From assembly GCF_014490485.1 (NCBI RefSeq), contig NZ_JACTVA010000047.1:1-46267 (forward strand): 46,267 bases of DNA, in the 5' to 3' direction. Source of the stretch: Teichococcus aerophilus. GTDB lineage: Bacteria; Pseudomonadota; Alphaproteobacteria; Acetobacterales; Acetobacteraceae. Positions 31,048 through 39,880 of this stretch are shown one piece after another. Numbering within the stretch: position 1 is the stretch's first letter; each line of letters opens with the position of its first letter. Under the pieces are notes generated by a model. That model was not told where the DNA came from, searched no databases, and saw only the letters and a list, made by a program, of their open reading frames with translations. The position numbers were made by a program, and so were the translations under genes.

Positions 31048-32424
31048 ATGACCAGTGTTTCCGTGCCGCCCCGCAAGCGGCTCTACATCCGCACCTTCGG
31101 CTGCCAGATGAATGTCTATGACAGCGGCCGCATGGCGGATGTCCTGGCGCCGCTCGGCTACGGCCCGGTGGAGACGCCGGAGGAAGCCGACATGGTCATC
31201 CTCAACACCTGCCATATCCGGGAGAAGGCGGCGGAGAAGGTGTTCTCCGACCTCGGCCGGCTGCGGGTGATGAAGGAAGCGAAGGCGGAGCAGGGGCAGC
31301 AGATGGTGCTGGCCGTCGCCGGCTGCGTGGCGCAGGCGGAGGGCAAGGAGATCGTCACCCGCGCGCCGTGGGTGGACATCGTGCTGGGCCCGCAGACCTA
31401 CCACCGGCTGCCGGAGATGGTGGCGCGCGCCGCCCGGGCCGCCGGGGCGCAGATCGATACCGACTTCCCGGTCGAGACGAAGTTCGACCTTCTGCCGGCC
31501 CCGCAGGCCAGCCAGGGGCCGATCGCCTTCCTCACCATCCAGGAGGGCTGCGACAAGTTCTGCTCCTTCTGCGTGGTGCCCTACACGCGGGGCGCCGAGT
31601 TCTCCCGCCCCGTGGCAGCGATCATGGCCGAGGCGAAGGCGCTGGTGGCGGGCGGCGCGCGGGAGATCGCGCTGCTCGGCCAGAACGTGAATGCCTGGCA
31701 TGGCGAGGCGCCGGACGGCTCCACCTGGGGCCTGACGCGCCTGCTCTATGCGCTGGCCGAGCTCGAGAACCTGCCGCGCATCCGCTACACCACCAGCCAT
31801 CCGCGCGACATGGATGCCGGGCTGATCCGCGCCCATGGCGAGATCCCGCAACTGATGCCGTTCCTGCACCTGCCGGTGCAAAGCGGTTCCGACCGGGTGC
31901 TGGAGGCGATGAACCGCGGCCACAAGGCCGACATGTTCATCCGCATCTGCGATGAGCTGAGGGAAGCGCGGCCGGACATGGCGCTCTCCTCCGACTTCAT
32001 CGTCGGCCATCCGGGCGAGAAGCCGGAAGACCACGCGGCCACCATGACGCTGGTGGAGCGGGTGGGCTTCGCCCTGGCCTATTCCTTCAAATACTCGCAG
32101 CGGCCGGGTACGCCCGCCGCCGGCCAGCCCTTCCAGGTGGCAGAGGCCATCAAGGATGAGCGGTTGCAGGAGTTGCAGGCGCTGCTGCGCATCCAGCAGG
32201 ACGCCTTCAATGAATCCTGCGTCGGCCAGGAATGCGAGGTGCTGTTCACCGGCCCGGGGCGCCACCCCGGCCAGGTGATGGGGCGCACGCCCTGGCTGCA
32301 GCCGGTCCATGCCCTGGGCCCGGCCTCGCTGATCGGCGGCACCGCGCGCGTGCGCGTGGCGGTCCGATTCCCCAACTCGCTCTCCGCCACCTTGCTGGAT
32401 CAGAAGGAGCTTGCCTGCGCTTGA
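31048..32424 (+). CDS. miaB: tRNA-2-methylthio-N6-dimethylallyladenosine synthase
   Basis: Radical-SAM methylthiotransferase that modifies i6A37 of tRNAs. 458 residues. The N-terminal UPF0004 domain has the auxiliary-cluster cysteines Cys19, Cys55 and Cys93 ([24 protein letters not shown]); the radical-SAM cluster is Cys168, Cys172 and Cys175 ([16 protein letters not shown]). A TRAM domain ends the protein. It leads the miaB-phoH-ybeY-corC-lnt order common in alphaproteobacteria. Confidence 0.97.
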   Translation: MTSVSVPPRKRLYIRTFGCQMNVYDSGRMADVLAPLGYGPVETPEEADMVILNTCHIREKAAEKVFSDLGRLRVMKEAKAEQGQQMVLAVAGCVAQAEGKEIVTRAPWVDIVLGPQTYHRLPEMVARAARAAGAQIDTDFPVETKFDLLPAPQASQGPIAFLTIQEGCDKFCSFCVVPYTRGAEFSRPVAAIMAEAKALVAGGAREIALLGQNVNAWHGEAPDGSTWGLTRLLYALAELENLPRIRYTTSHPRDMDAGLIRAHGEIPQLMPFLHLPVQSGSDRVLEAMNRGHKADMFIRICDELREARPDMALSSDFIVGHPGEKPEDHAATMTLVERVGFALAYSFKYSQRPGTPAAGQPFQVAEAIKDERLQELQALLRIQQDAFNESCVGQECEVLFTGPGRHPGQVMGRTPWLQPVHALGPASLIGGTARVRVAVRFPNSLSATLLDQKELACA

Positions 32425-32504
32425 CCGTACCCCGCTCCGCCGCCCCGATCGCGCTCCGCGCCAATCCCCGCAGCATGACCCATGGCACCATGGAAAGGCC
32501 GTTG

Positions 32505-33569
32505 ATGGCTGACACCGTTTCCGCCGCCCGCACCGTCACGCTGCAATTCGATGACAATGCGCTGCTGCCGCTCCTCTACGGGGAGCATGACCGGCACCTG
32601 GCGCAGATCGAGCAGCGTGCCGGGGTCCGGCTGGCCAGCCGGGGTAACCGGCTGACCATCACCGGCTCGGCCGAGGCCGCGGGAATAGCGGAGGCGGCGC
32701 TGCGGGCACTGTGGAAGCGGCTGGAGCGTGGGGACGTGGTGGCGATCGCGGAGGTCGAGGCCTCGCTGCGGCTGGCCGAGGGCGCGGTGCGCCAGGCGGC
32801 GCTGGCCGAGGCGCCGGAGCCGCGGCTGCCGCTATCCGACCTGCCGGCCATCCGCACCCGCAAGGGCGCCATCGGGCCGCGCAGCGTCGCGCAGTCCGGC
32901 TACATGGACCTGCTGGCGAAGCACGAGATGGTCTTCGGCATCGGCCCCGCCGGCACCGGCAAGACCTACCTGGCGGTGGCGCAAGGCGTGGCGCTGCTGA
33001 TGGCCGGGCGGGTGGACCGCATCGTCCTCTCCCGCCCGGCGGTGGAAGCGGGGGAACGGCTGGGCTTCCTGCCCGGCGACATGAAGGAGAAGGTCGACCC
33101 CTATCTCCGTCCCCTCTACGACGCGCTGCACGACATGATGCCGGCCGAGCAGGTGCAGCGGCGCATCGTCAGCGGCGAGATCGAGATCGCGCCCCTGGCC
33201 TTCATGCGCGGCCGTACCCTGGCGCATTGCTTCGCGATTCTTGATGAGGCGCAGAACACCACGCCGGCCCAGATCAAGATGTTCCTGACCCGGATGGGCG
33301 AGGGGACGCGGATGGTCATCACCGGCGACCCGAGCCAGGTGGACCTGCCGCCTGGGCAGAAATCCGGCCTGGTGGAGGCGCTGTCCGTGCTGGATGGCGT
33401 GCAGGGAATCGGCATCACGCGCTTCGCGGAGCAGGACGTGGTGCGGCATCCGCTGGTAGGCCGCATCGTCGCCGCGTATAACCGCGCCGATGAGCAGGCA
33501 GCGGCCGGACGTTCCGGGCGCGTCGTGCGCCGTGGCGGCGATGGTCCGCCCCGGCAGGAAGGGGAATGA
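32505..33569 (+). CDS. PhoH-like ATPase
   Basis: Cytoplasmic P-loop protein of the PhoH/YbeZ group, linked to RNA metabolism alongside YbeY. The ATG at 32505 is chosen because GGAAAGG lies six bases upstream; ATGs at 32475 and 32490 are also in frame. The 354-residue product has Walker A GIGPAGTGKTYLAVAQG (about residues 145-161), VDRIVLSRPAVEAGERLGFL, and Walker B-like AILDEAQNTTPAQIKMFL. The N-terminal part has a KH-like region. It overlaps ybeY by 4 bp. Confidence 0.94.
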   Translation: MADTVSAARTVTLQFDDNALLPLLYGEHDRHLAQIEQRAGVRLASRGNRLTITGSAEAAGIAEAALRALWKRLERGDVVAIAEVEASLRLAEGAVRQAALAEAPEPRLPLSDLPAIRTRKGAIGPRSVAQSGYMDLLAKHEMVFGIGPAGTGKTYLAVAQGVALLMAGRVDRIVLSRPAVEAGERLGFLPGDMKEKVDPYLRPLYDALHDMMPAEQVQRRIVSGEIEIAPLAFMRGRTLAHCFAILDEAQNTTPAQIKMFLTRMGEGTRMVITGDPSQVDLPPGQKSGLVEALSVLDGVQGIGITRFAEQDVVRHPLVGRIVAAYNRADEQAAAGRSGRVVRRGGDGPPRQEGE

Positions 33570-34084
33570 TGGAACCGGGAAGTAGACCGCCCGGCCGCAA
33601 CGTCGCGGCCGGGCTTCCTGAAGAGGCGGGACCCGAGATCGAGGTCATCGTCGCGGACCCAGGCTGGCGCGCGGCCGTGCCCAGGGTCGAGGATATGGCG
33701 CGCCGCGCCGCGCGCGCCGCATGGGCGGAGGCCGGGGGGGATTCCTTCGGGGCCTTCACCGTGCTGCTGGCCGACGACGTCGCGGTGAAGCGGCTGAACA
33801 CGGACCACCGCGGCAAGGTCAAGCCCACCAACGTGCTGTCCTTCCCTGGCGAAATGCCGGGGCACCTGGGCGACATCGCCCTGGCGCTGGGCGTGGTGCG
33901 GCGGGAAGCGCGGGCGGCCAAGCGCCGCGTCGCCACCCACTTGGCGCACCTAGTGGCGCATGGCACGCTGCACCTGGCCGGCCATGACCACATCCAGGCC
34001 GGCGAGGCCCGGCGCATGGAGCAGGCGGAGGCGCGCATCATGCGCCGCCTGAACCTGCCCAACCCCTGGCGGGGCCTGACATGA
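33566..34084 (+). CDS. ybeY: Endoribonuclease YbeY (rRNA maturation)
   Basis: Zinc-dependent endoribonuclease required for 16S rRNA 3' maturation and 70S quality control. 172 residues; the metal motif HX3HX5H is His132, His136 and His142 in AHGTLHLAGHDHIQAGEA. KVKPTNVLSFPGEMPGHLGD is the other conserved segment. Both ends overlap neighbours by ATGA (33566 with phoH, 34081 with corC), so this is a tightly coupled operon. Confidence 0.96.
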   Translation: MMEPGSRPPGRNVAAGLPEEAGPEIEVIVADPGWRAAVPRVEDMARRAARAAWAEAGGDSFGAFTVLLADDVAVKRLNTDHRGKVKPTNVLSFPGEMPGHLGDIALALGVVRREARAAKRRVATHLAHLVAHGTLHLAGHDHIQAGEARRMEQAEARIMRRLNLPNPWRGLT

Positions 34085-34977
34085 GCGGTACCGAACCCCG
34101 GGATGGCCTGCTGTGGCGGCTGCAAGGCCTGCTGCGCAAGAAGAGCGCGGACAGCGTGCGCGGCCAGATGGAAGCGCTGGTCGAAGGCCGCGAGTATCAT
34201 GGCGGCGACAACGACGCGCTCACTTCCCCGGAGCTGGACGCGCAGGAACGCGCGCTGTTGACCAACGTGCTGAAGCTGCGCGGCAAGACCGCCGCCGATG
34301 TCATGGTGCCCCGCGCCGACATCGTGGCGATGCCGGAGGACCTGACCCTGGAACAGGCTATCCGCCTGATCCAGCGCGAGGGCCACAGCCGCTTCCCCGT
34401 ATACCGGGAGCAGTTGGACGAAGTGGTCGGTATGGTCCACATCAAGGACGTCTTCGCGAGTGTGGGCCGGGAGGCGCCATTCAGCATGGCGGCCGTGCTT
34501 AGGCGCCCGCTCTTCGTCGTGCCCTCCATCCCGGTGCTGGACCTGCTGCTGCAGATGCGGCAGGCCCGCATGCACCTGGCGCTGGTGGTGGACGAATACG
34601 GCGGCATCGACGGCCTCGTCACCATCGAGGACCTGGTCGAGACCATCGTCGGCGACATCAGCGACGAGCATGACGAAGACCGCCCGCCGCAGATCGTCGA
34701 GCGGCCGGACGGGCTGATCGACCTGGATGCTCGGACACCGATCGAACTCTTCGAAACCCGCCTCGGCACCGTGCTGACGGAGGATGAGCGGGACCAGGAT
34801 ATCGACACCGTCGGTGGCCTGGTCTTCACCCTGGCCGGCCGCGTGCCTGCCAAGGGCGAACTGGTCTCCCACTCCTCCGGCCTGGAATTCCGCGTGCTGG
34901 ACGCCGACCCGCGCCGGATTCGCCGGCTGCGCGTGCGACGGCCGGGGATCGCGGTGGCCAAGGCGGCGGCGGAGTAG
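34081..34977 (+). CDS. corC: CBS-domain hemolysin-type protein (CorC/TlyC family)
   Basis: Cytoplasmic protein with paired CBS domains and a C-terminal CorC_HlyC domain, 298 residues; family members are linked to Mg2+/Co2+ efflux. CBS 1 starts at TAADVMVPRADIVAMPEDLT and CBS 2 at RRPLFVVPSIPVLDLLLQMR; VVDEYGGIDGLVTIEDLVET is the hallmark linker. CorC_HlyC ends with DIDTVGGLVFTLAGRVPAKG. No membrane domain, so it is the short TlyC type. A repeat copy begins 35 bp after the stop. Confidence 0.92.
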   Translation: MSGTEPRDGLLWRLQGLLRKKSADSVRGQMEALVEGREYHGGDNDALTSPELDAQERALLTNVLKLRGKTAADVMVPRADIVAMPEDLTLEQAIRLIQREGHSRFPVYREQLDEVVGMVHIKDVFASVGREAPFSMAAVLRRPLFVVPSIPVLDLLLQMRQARMHLALVVDEYGGIDGLVTIEDLVETIVGDISDEHDEDRPPQIVERPDGLIDLDARTPIELFETRLGTVLTEDERDQDIDTVGGLVFTLAGRVPAKGELVSHSSGLEFRVLDADPRRIRRLRVRRPGIAVAKAAAE

Positions 34978-35012
34978 CGGCGCTGCTGGCGGTGTCGCTG
35001 GTTTGAGGAGAA

Positions 35013-35256
35013 GGCCGGGGAAGGAATTCCCCGGGCCCCTTCTTTTCTTTTTTCGAGTTTTGCCGGTGTGGCTATTGGTGCGTGGGTCTGGTTTGAGACC
35101 CAGCCGGGCGCGCCGGAGGTCTGGGACCTCCGGCGACTGAGGGTTCAGCCCTCACGGCCCATATTGAATATCATCAAACAGCGTCTTGCTTCAGCTCGCG
35201 GTGCGACGCCGAACTCGCAGAAGAAAGAAGGGGTCTGGGGAATTCTTTCCCCAGCC
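35013..35256. repeat. Interspersed terminator-like repeat, copy 9 (type A, reverse)
   Basis: Full-length 244-bp copy in the 373-bp gap between co-directional corC and lnt, inverted relative to copy 1. Right end is CTGGGGAATTCTTTCCCCAG, a compensated change like that in copy 7. Central hairpin CGCCGGAGGTC-TGG-GACCTCCGGCG at 35111-35135. Its position would separate lnt transcription from the miaB-corC operon unless lnt has its own promoter in the 94 bp that follow. Confidence 0.93.
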
Positions 35257-35350
35257 TTAACCTTCCCCAGGCTGCCGGCCTCCCCCCTTGCCCCAACCGG
35301 CTCCCCATCCCATCAAGTCCATCCAACACGCATCTCGGAACCTGCTTCAC

Positions 35351-36880
35351 GTGACATGGAATGTCTTGCCGGCGCTGCGGCGCCTGACTGGCCGGCGTGC
35401 GGTTTTCGCGGCGTTCGGGCTGGGGGTGCTGGCGGCGCTGGCGCTGCCGCCGGTGCATGCGGTGCCGGTGCTGTTGCTGGCCATCCCGGGGTTGCTGGCC
35501 TTGCTGGACGGGGCGGGCAGCTGGAAGCGGGCGGGGGTGCTGGGCATGGCCTGGGGCATGGGCCACCATGTTGCCGGCCTGTACTGGATCAGCCACGCGT
35601 TGCTGACGGACCCGTGGCGTTGGGGCTGGCTGGTGCCGGTCGCGGTGCCGGGGCTGGCGGTGCCGCTGGCGGCGTATATCGCGCTGGCGGCCATCGTCGC
35701 CTGGTTCGCCCGGCCGGGCTGGCCGCGCTGGCTGGCGCTGGCGGCGGCCTGGGTGCTGATGGAGCTGTTGCGCGGCTTCCTGTTCACCGGCTTCCCCTGG
35801 AACCTGACCGGCAGCGTCTGGGCGTTCGATGCGCTGCCGCTGCAGGCGGCGGCGCTGGTGGGCGTGCACGGCCTGTCCCTGCTGACGATGCTGCTGGCGG
35901 GGCTGCCGGCGCTGGGGCGGCGGGCCGTGGCAGGGGGCGCGGTGGCGCTGCTGGCGTTAGGTGGCTTCGGCGCCTGGCGGCTGGCGCAGCCGGAGCCGGC
36001 GCCCACTGGGGTGAACCTGCTGTTGGTGCAGGGCAACGTGCAGCAGGAGGCCAAGTGGCGGGAGGAGATGCGCTGGCCGATCTTCCGCCGCTACCTGGAC
36101 CTGACGCGGGAGGGCGTGGCACGGGCGCCGGCAGGCGGCACGCTGGCGGTGATCTGGCCGGAGACCGCCAGCCCCTTCCTGCTGCCGAACGATGCCGATG
36201 CCCGCCGCTTCGCCGCCGAGGTGCTGCCGCCCGGCGGGGTGCTGCTGGCCGGTTCCGTGCGGGCCCAGTTCGGCGCGGACCGGCAGTTGAGCGCGGTGTT
36301 CAACAGCCTTTCCGCCATCGGGCAGGATGGGGCGTTGCTGGGCGCTTATGACAAGTCGCACCTGGTGCCATTCGGTGAATACATGCCGCTGCGCGGCCTG
36401 ATCCCGATTCGGGTGGTGCAGGGGGGAATGGATTTCTCCGCCGGGCCGGGCGCGGTGGCGATGACGGTGCCGGGCCTGCCGAGCTTCAGTCCGTTGATCT
36501 GCTACGAAGTGATCTTCCCCGGCGCGGTAGTGCCCGCGGAGCGGCCGCAATGGCTGCTGAACGTGACCAACGATGCCTGGTTCGGCTTCTCGGCCGGGCC
36601 GTTCCAGCATCTGGCGGCCGCGCGGTTGCGCGCGGTGGAGGAAGGGCTACCCCTGGCACGCGCAGCGCAAACCGGTGTTTCCGCGGTGTTTGACGCACAC
36701 GGCAGGGTTGTAACGCGAATCGGCCTGGGCGAGATGGGCAGTGCCCTGGCGCCTTTGCCGGCCGCGCTGACGCCGACTTTGTTTGCCCGCCTTGGGTTGG
36801 CGATACCGGGTGGCGCGGCAGGGTTGATTTTACTGGCGCTGATGCTGGCCGGTTGTATGCAGCGCAACAGAACCACCTGA
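35351..36880 (+). CDS. lnt: Apolipoprotein N-acyltransferase
   Basis: Lnt adds the third acyl chain to lipoproteins at the outer face of the inner membrane. The GTG at 35351 gives 509 residues, close to E. coli Lnt (512). About six N-terminal membrane helices precede the nitrilase-like domain; the triad is Glu271 (IWPETASPF), Lys335 (YDKSHLVPFGEY) and Cys384 (LICYEVIFPG). A C-terminal helix (GGAAGLILLALMLAG) ends the protein. A TTG at 35288 is an unlikely alternative start. Confidence 0.95.
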   Translation: MTWNVLPALRRLTGRRAVFAAFGLGVLAALALPPVHAVPVLLLAIPGLLALLDGAGSWKRAGVLGMAWGMGHHVAGLYWISHALLTDPWRWGWLVPVAVPGLAVPLAAYIALAAIVAWFARPGWPRWLALAAAWVLMELLRGFLFTGFPWNLTGSVWAFDALPLQAAALVGVHGLSLLTMLLAGLPALGRRAVAGGAVALLALGGFGAWRLAQPEPAPTGVNLLLVQGNVQQEAKWREEMRWPIFRRYLDLTREGVARAPAGGTLAVIWPETASPFLLPNDADARRFAAEVLPPGGVLLAGSVRAQFGADRQLSAVFNSLSAIGQDGALLGAYDKSHLVPFGEYMPLRGLIPIRVVQGGMDFSAGPGAVAMTVPGLPSFSPLICYEVIFPGAVVPAERPQWLLNVTNDAWFGFSAGPFQHLAAARLRAVEEGLPLARAAQTGVSAVFDAHGRVVTRIGLGEMGSALAPLPAALTPTLFARLGLAIPGGAAGLILLALMLAGCMQRNRTT

Positions 36881-36888
36881 AAGACCAT

Positions 36889-36943
36889 CTCTTTATTGAG
36901 AATTCTCGAAAGAGTTGACGCAATCTTTCGCTCTCCCTAAGAA
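36889..36943 (+). promoter_or_regulatory. Promoter with overlapping dyad upstream of the XRE gene
   Basis: TTGACG (36915-36920), a 17-bp spacer and TAAGAA (36938-36943) resemble a sigma-70 promoter. Directly upstream lies a dyad: CTCTTT (36889-36894) and AAAGAG (36909-36914) enclosing the perfect palindrome GAGAATTCTC (36898-36907). It is the natural candidate operator, possibly for autoregulation by the downstream XRE protein; alternatively the dyad marks the lnt transcript end. Confidence 0.55.
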
Positions 36944-37011
36944 GTGGTTGCATGCGAGGGGCGGGGTACACCGCTCATCCCGCCAGCGCATTGTACGGAA
37001 AGGTAAAGACG

Positions 37012-37473
37012 ATGGCCCAGGCCGAGGTCGCTGACCGGGCGGAGAAGGAACACCGCTCCAGCCCCATCGACACGCATGTCGGCAGCAGGGTTCGCCTGCG
37101 CCGCACGCTGCTGGGGATGAGCCAGGAAAAGCTCGGCGAGGCGCTGGGTCTGACCTTCCAACAGGTGCAGAAATACGAGCGTGGCGTGAACCGCATCGGC
37201 GCCAGCCGGCTGTTCGACCTCTCCCGCGTGCTGGATGTGCCGATCGGCTTTTTCTTCGACGACATGCCGGGGGCCACGGGCAGCAGCGCCACCACCAGCA
37301 TGCTGCGCGCCCGCATGGGCGGCGGCTTCGCCGAGCAGCAGGAAGGCTTCGAGGACGACGCGCTGCACAAGCGGGAGACGCTGGAGCTGGTGCGCGCCTA
37401 TTACCGCATCAACGAGCCTGCCGTGCGCAAGCGCGTCTTCGACCTGATCAAGAGCCTCGCGCCCGTCGACTGA
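37012..37473 (+). CDS. XRE family HTH transcriptional regulator
   Basis: 153 residues from the ATG at 37012, after GGAAAGG. The helix-turn-helix is VGSRVRLRRTLLGMSQEKLG followed by EALGLTFQQVQKYERGVNRI, then ASRLFDLSRVLDVPIGFFFD; the C-terminal part is helical. This is the small HTH regulator widely found next to lnt in alphaproteobacteria; there it normally precedes metK, which is absent here. Regulated genes are unknown. An in-frame ATG at 36952 would add 20 residues upstream of the ribosome-binding site. Confidence 0.88.
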   Translation: MAQAEVADRAEKEHRSSPIDTHVGSRVRLRRTLLGMSQEKLGEALGLTFQQVQKYERGVNRIGASRLFDLSRVLDVPIGFFFDDMPGATGSSATTSMLRARMGGGFAEQQEGFEDDALHKRETLELVRAYYRINEPAVRKRVFDLIKSLAPVD

Positions 37474-37888
37474 GACGGGCTGCACGGTTTGGGCGGGAGA
37501 TCCATCCCGCCTGGCCGGCGGCGCGTTCCGGGCGAGGCACTCCCTTGATTGAAATCCGGCTTCAGCCATGTGCCCGGGCCGACCTTTTATGCCCAGGCAT
37601 GTTGGCGGCCAATGTGCCGCCAGCCGGCCAGCGCTAACTCGCGCGGACGCAAAATCCCGGCGCACCGGCTGCCGCCAGAGCAACCGGATAATCCAAGAGA
37701 TTGTTTTTAAAAGCCTGCTGGGCTGGTTGCGGCGCCTCTATCCCGCGCCGGCTTGTCAGCGGTTCGGCCCGATGTCCGCGCATCCGGCCTGCGGTGCCTC
37801 CGTGCCGCACGTAAAATTCCACCACGCCTTACCAGCCTCTCCGCCCTCATTCTGCGGCGGCGATACTCGGCTGACCCTTTCCACACCA
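37474..37888. other. Intergenic stretch after the XRE gene
   Basis: About 415 bp with no supported gene. It starts with a 7-bp-arm hairpin GGCGGGA / TCCCGCC (37492-37511) with no T-tract. The remainder shows no strong signal; in many relatives metK begins here. Confidence 0.5.
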
Positions 37889-37931
37889 AGACTCGCAGAA
37901 AAAGATGGGGTCGGGGAATGCCTTCCCTGGC
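37889..37931. repeat. Interspersed terminator-like repeat, copy 12 (right-end fragment)
   Basis: Only the right end is recognisable: AGACTCGCAGAAAAAGATGG followed by GGTCGGGGAATGCCTTCCCTGG. The hairpin arms are weakened by changes and no left partner is visible in the preceding 400 bp. It lies 102 bp before the hemW start. Confidence 0.7.
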
Positions 37932-38033
37932 GCTCCCTTCTCCACACGCTCGCGTCCCCAGCGGCAGGCGAATAGGTGGGGGGCCCGCACGGGCGCTCGA
38001 CTTCCCGCCCATGCATGCGCATATCGCGCCGAG

Positions 38034-39206
38034 ATGACCGAACCGCTCGCCCTCTACGTCCACTGGCCGTTCTGCGCGGCCAAGTGCCCGTATTGCGATT
38101 TCAACAGCCATGTGCGGGAACAGGTGGATGCCGCCCGCTACGGCGCCGCGCTGCGGCAGGAGCTGGCGCGGGAGGCGGCGCGGATCGAGGCTGACGCGCC
38201 TGGAATCCGCCGCCCGCTGGCTTCCATCTTTTTCGGCGGTGGCACGCCCAGCCTGATGCCGCCGCAGGTGGTGGCGGACATCATCGCCGACGCGTCCCGC
38301 CTGTTCGACCCGACGCCCGATATCGAGATCACGCTGGAGGCCAACCCGACCAGCGTGGAGGCGGCGAAGCTGGCGGAGTTCCGCGCCGCCGGCGTCAACC
38401 GCGCCAGCCTGGGCGTGCAGGCATTGGACAACACGGCGCTGGGCTTCCTGGGCCGCAAGCATGATGCCGGCCAGGCCATCGCGGCGCTTGAGGCCGCGCG
38501 GGGGTTGTTCCCGCGCCTGTCCTTCGACCTGATTTATGCCCGCCCCGGCCAGCAGCAGGATGCCTGGCGCGCTGAGCTGCGGCAGGCGCTGGCGCTGGCG
38601 GCGGACCATCTCTCGCTCTACCAGCTGACCATCGAGCCCGGGACGCGCTTCGCCACCGAGCATGCCCGCGGCGCCTTCGCGCTGCCGGAGGATGACGATG
38701 CGGCGGCGCTGTACTTCGCCACGGGCGAGGAAGCGGCGCGCTTCGGCCTGCAGCCCTACGAGGTTTCCAACTACGCCAAGCCGGGGGCGGAGAGCCGGCA
38801 CAACCTGGCCTACTGGCGGTATGGCGATTACATCGGCATCGGCGCGGGCGCGCACCAGCGGCTGATGCTGGGCGGCGAGCTGCGCGCCGCCCGCCGGCAT
38901 CGTGGCCCGGAAGCCTGGCTGGCGCGGGTGGAAACCGATGGCCACGCGGTGACCCACGAGGAGAGCCTGGCCGCGATGGACCGTGCGCGCGAAGCGCTGC
39001 TGATGGGGCTTCGCCTGGCCGAGGGCATCGACCCCGCCCGCTTGCAGCGCCGCACCGGCGTGACGCTGGCTGAGGCACTGGACCCCGCCATGCTGACCGC
39101 CTGCCTGGATGAGGGCTACCTGGAATGGCAGCCGGACGGGCGGCTGGTGGCCACCTGGGAAGGCCGCATCCGGTTGGATCTGATGTTGCCGGCACTTCTG
39201 CGCTGA
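38034..39206 (+). CDS. hemW: Radical SAM heme chaperone HemW
   Basis: HemW (formerly HemN-like) binds heme and delivers it to target proteins. 390 residues from the ATG at 38034. The radical-SAM cluster is Cys14, Cys18 and Cys21 (WPFCAAKCPYCDFNSH), followed by SIFFGGGTPSLMPPQ. It lacks the fourth cysteine that marks true HemN coproporphyrinogen dehydrogenase (CxxxCxxC followed by D rather than xC). The frame runs upstream through repeat fragment 12, but only the ATG at 38034 fits the family N-terminus. Confidence 0.93.
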   Translation: MTEPLALYVHWPFCAAKCPYCDFNSHVREQVDAARYGAALRQELAREAARIEADAPGIRRPLASIFFGGGTPSLMPPQVVADIIADASRLFDPTPDIEITLEANPTSVEAAKLAEFRAAGVNRASLGVQALDNTALGFLGRKHDAGQAIAALEAARGLFPRLSFDLIYARPGQQQDAWRAELRQALALAADHLSLYQLTIEPGTRFATEHARGAFALPEDDDAAALYFATGEEAARFGLQPYEVSNYAKPGAESRHNLAYWRYGDYIGIGAGAHQRLMLGGELRAARRHRGPEAWLARVETDGHAVTHEESLAAMDRAREALLMGLRLAEGIDPARLQRRTGVTLAEALDPAMLTACLDEGYLEWQPDGRLVATWEGRIRLDLMLPALLR

Positions 39207-39222
39207 ACGAGGCGGCCTGGGT

Positions 39223-39375
39223 CGAGGGAATGCTGCCTCCCTCGAGCTCCCCCGACAGGGGTGCGATCCCTGCACCCGCGATTCACTGGGGCGCCGCACG
39301 ACAGGACGGGTTTCCGAAGGCCTCAGCCTTTGGAAAGTTTGAAAGGGGCACCGCCCTTCTTAAGGCCCCGACCCT
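39223..39375. repeat. Cluster of hairpins downstream of hemW
   Basis: At least three dyads in 150 bp: CGAGGGA / TCCCTCG (39223-39244), CAGGG / CCCTG close behind, and CCGAAGGC-CTCA-GCCTTTGG (39314-39333), then GGGGCACCGCCC. The first begins 16 bp after the hemW stop. They resemble, but do not match, the GC-rich hairpin units at 20751 and 44048. No gene is supported in the 373-bp gap up to 39579. Confidence 0.5.
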
Positions 39376-39579
39376 GGGAATATCTCAGCCAAGGTTCTTC
39401 CTGTGCCGGGAGTGAATGCCGATGCCAGCACCGCTGACAGGATGCTGCGAAGTGGCGGTAAGGCCTTGGCTGCGTTGCGTCCTGCCTGGCTTTGCCTGAT
39501 GCCGCGACAATCGGATTGTTACGGCAACCGATGGCCGTGTCGCGTTGTTAACCGGCGCAGACCGTCAGGATCTCCGACA

Positions 39580-39804
39580 ATGCGCAATCTTGCCCTGTTA
39601 GGTTTGGCACTCTGCCTCAGCGTCCCTGTTGTGGCGACTGAAGCGTTCCGGTTCAGCCTGCTGCCGGACGATGATGGCGTCGAGACCGTGCTGGCTCAGC
39701 ACCTGGAGCGCGGCATCGCCTGCGACGGTGCCTCGGCGATGAGCCTGCAGGACGTTGCGCGCCACGTCACCCCGCAAGGCCAGGCGCCCGTCGGCTGTCC
39801 CTGA
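39580..39804 (+). CDS. Small secreted protein of unknown function
   Basis: 74-residue open frame from the ATG at 39580. The first 20 residues form a good Sec signal (RNLALLGLALCLSVPVVA, cleavage near ATEA). The mature part of about 54 residues contains two cysteines (IACDG and the penultimate VGCP) that could pair. I recognise no family. Support is the signal peptide, the codon pattern and its position; the ribosome-binding site is weak. Repeat copy 11 begins 76 bp after its stop, as for other real genes in the window. Confidence 0.55.
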   Translation: MRNLALLGLALCLSVPVVATEAFRFSLLPDDDGVETVLAQHLERGIACDGASAMSLQDVARHVTPQGQAPVGCP

Positions 39805-39880
39805 TGCGTGACGGCTGCCGGGTGGTTCGGCCGGGGGCGTGACCCGGGCGGGCGGCATTCGGTTCAGGGTAGGAGGAAAA

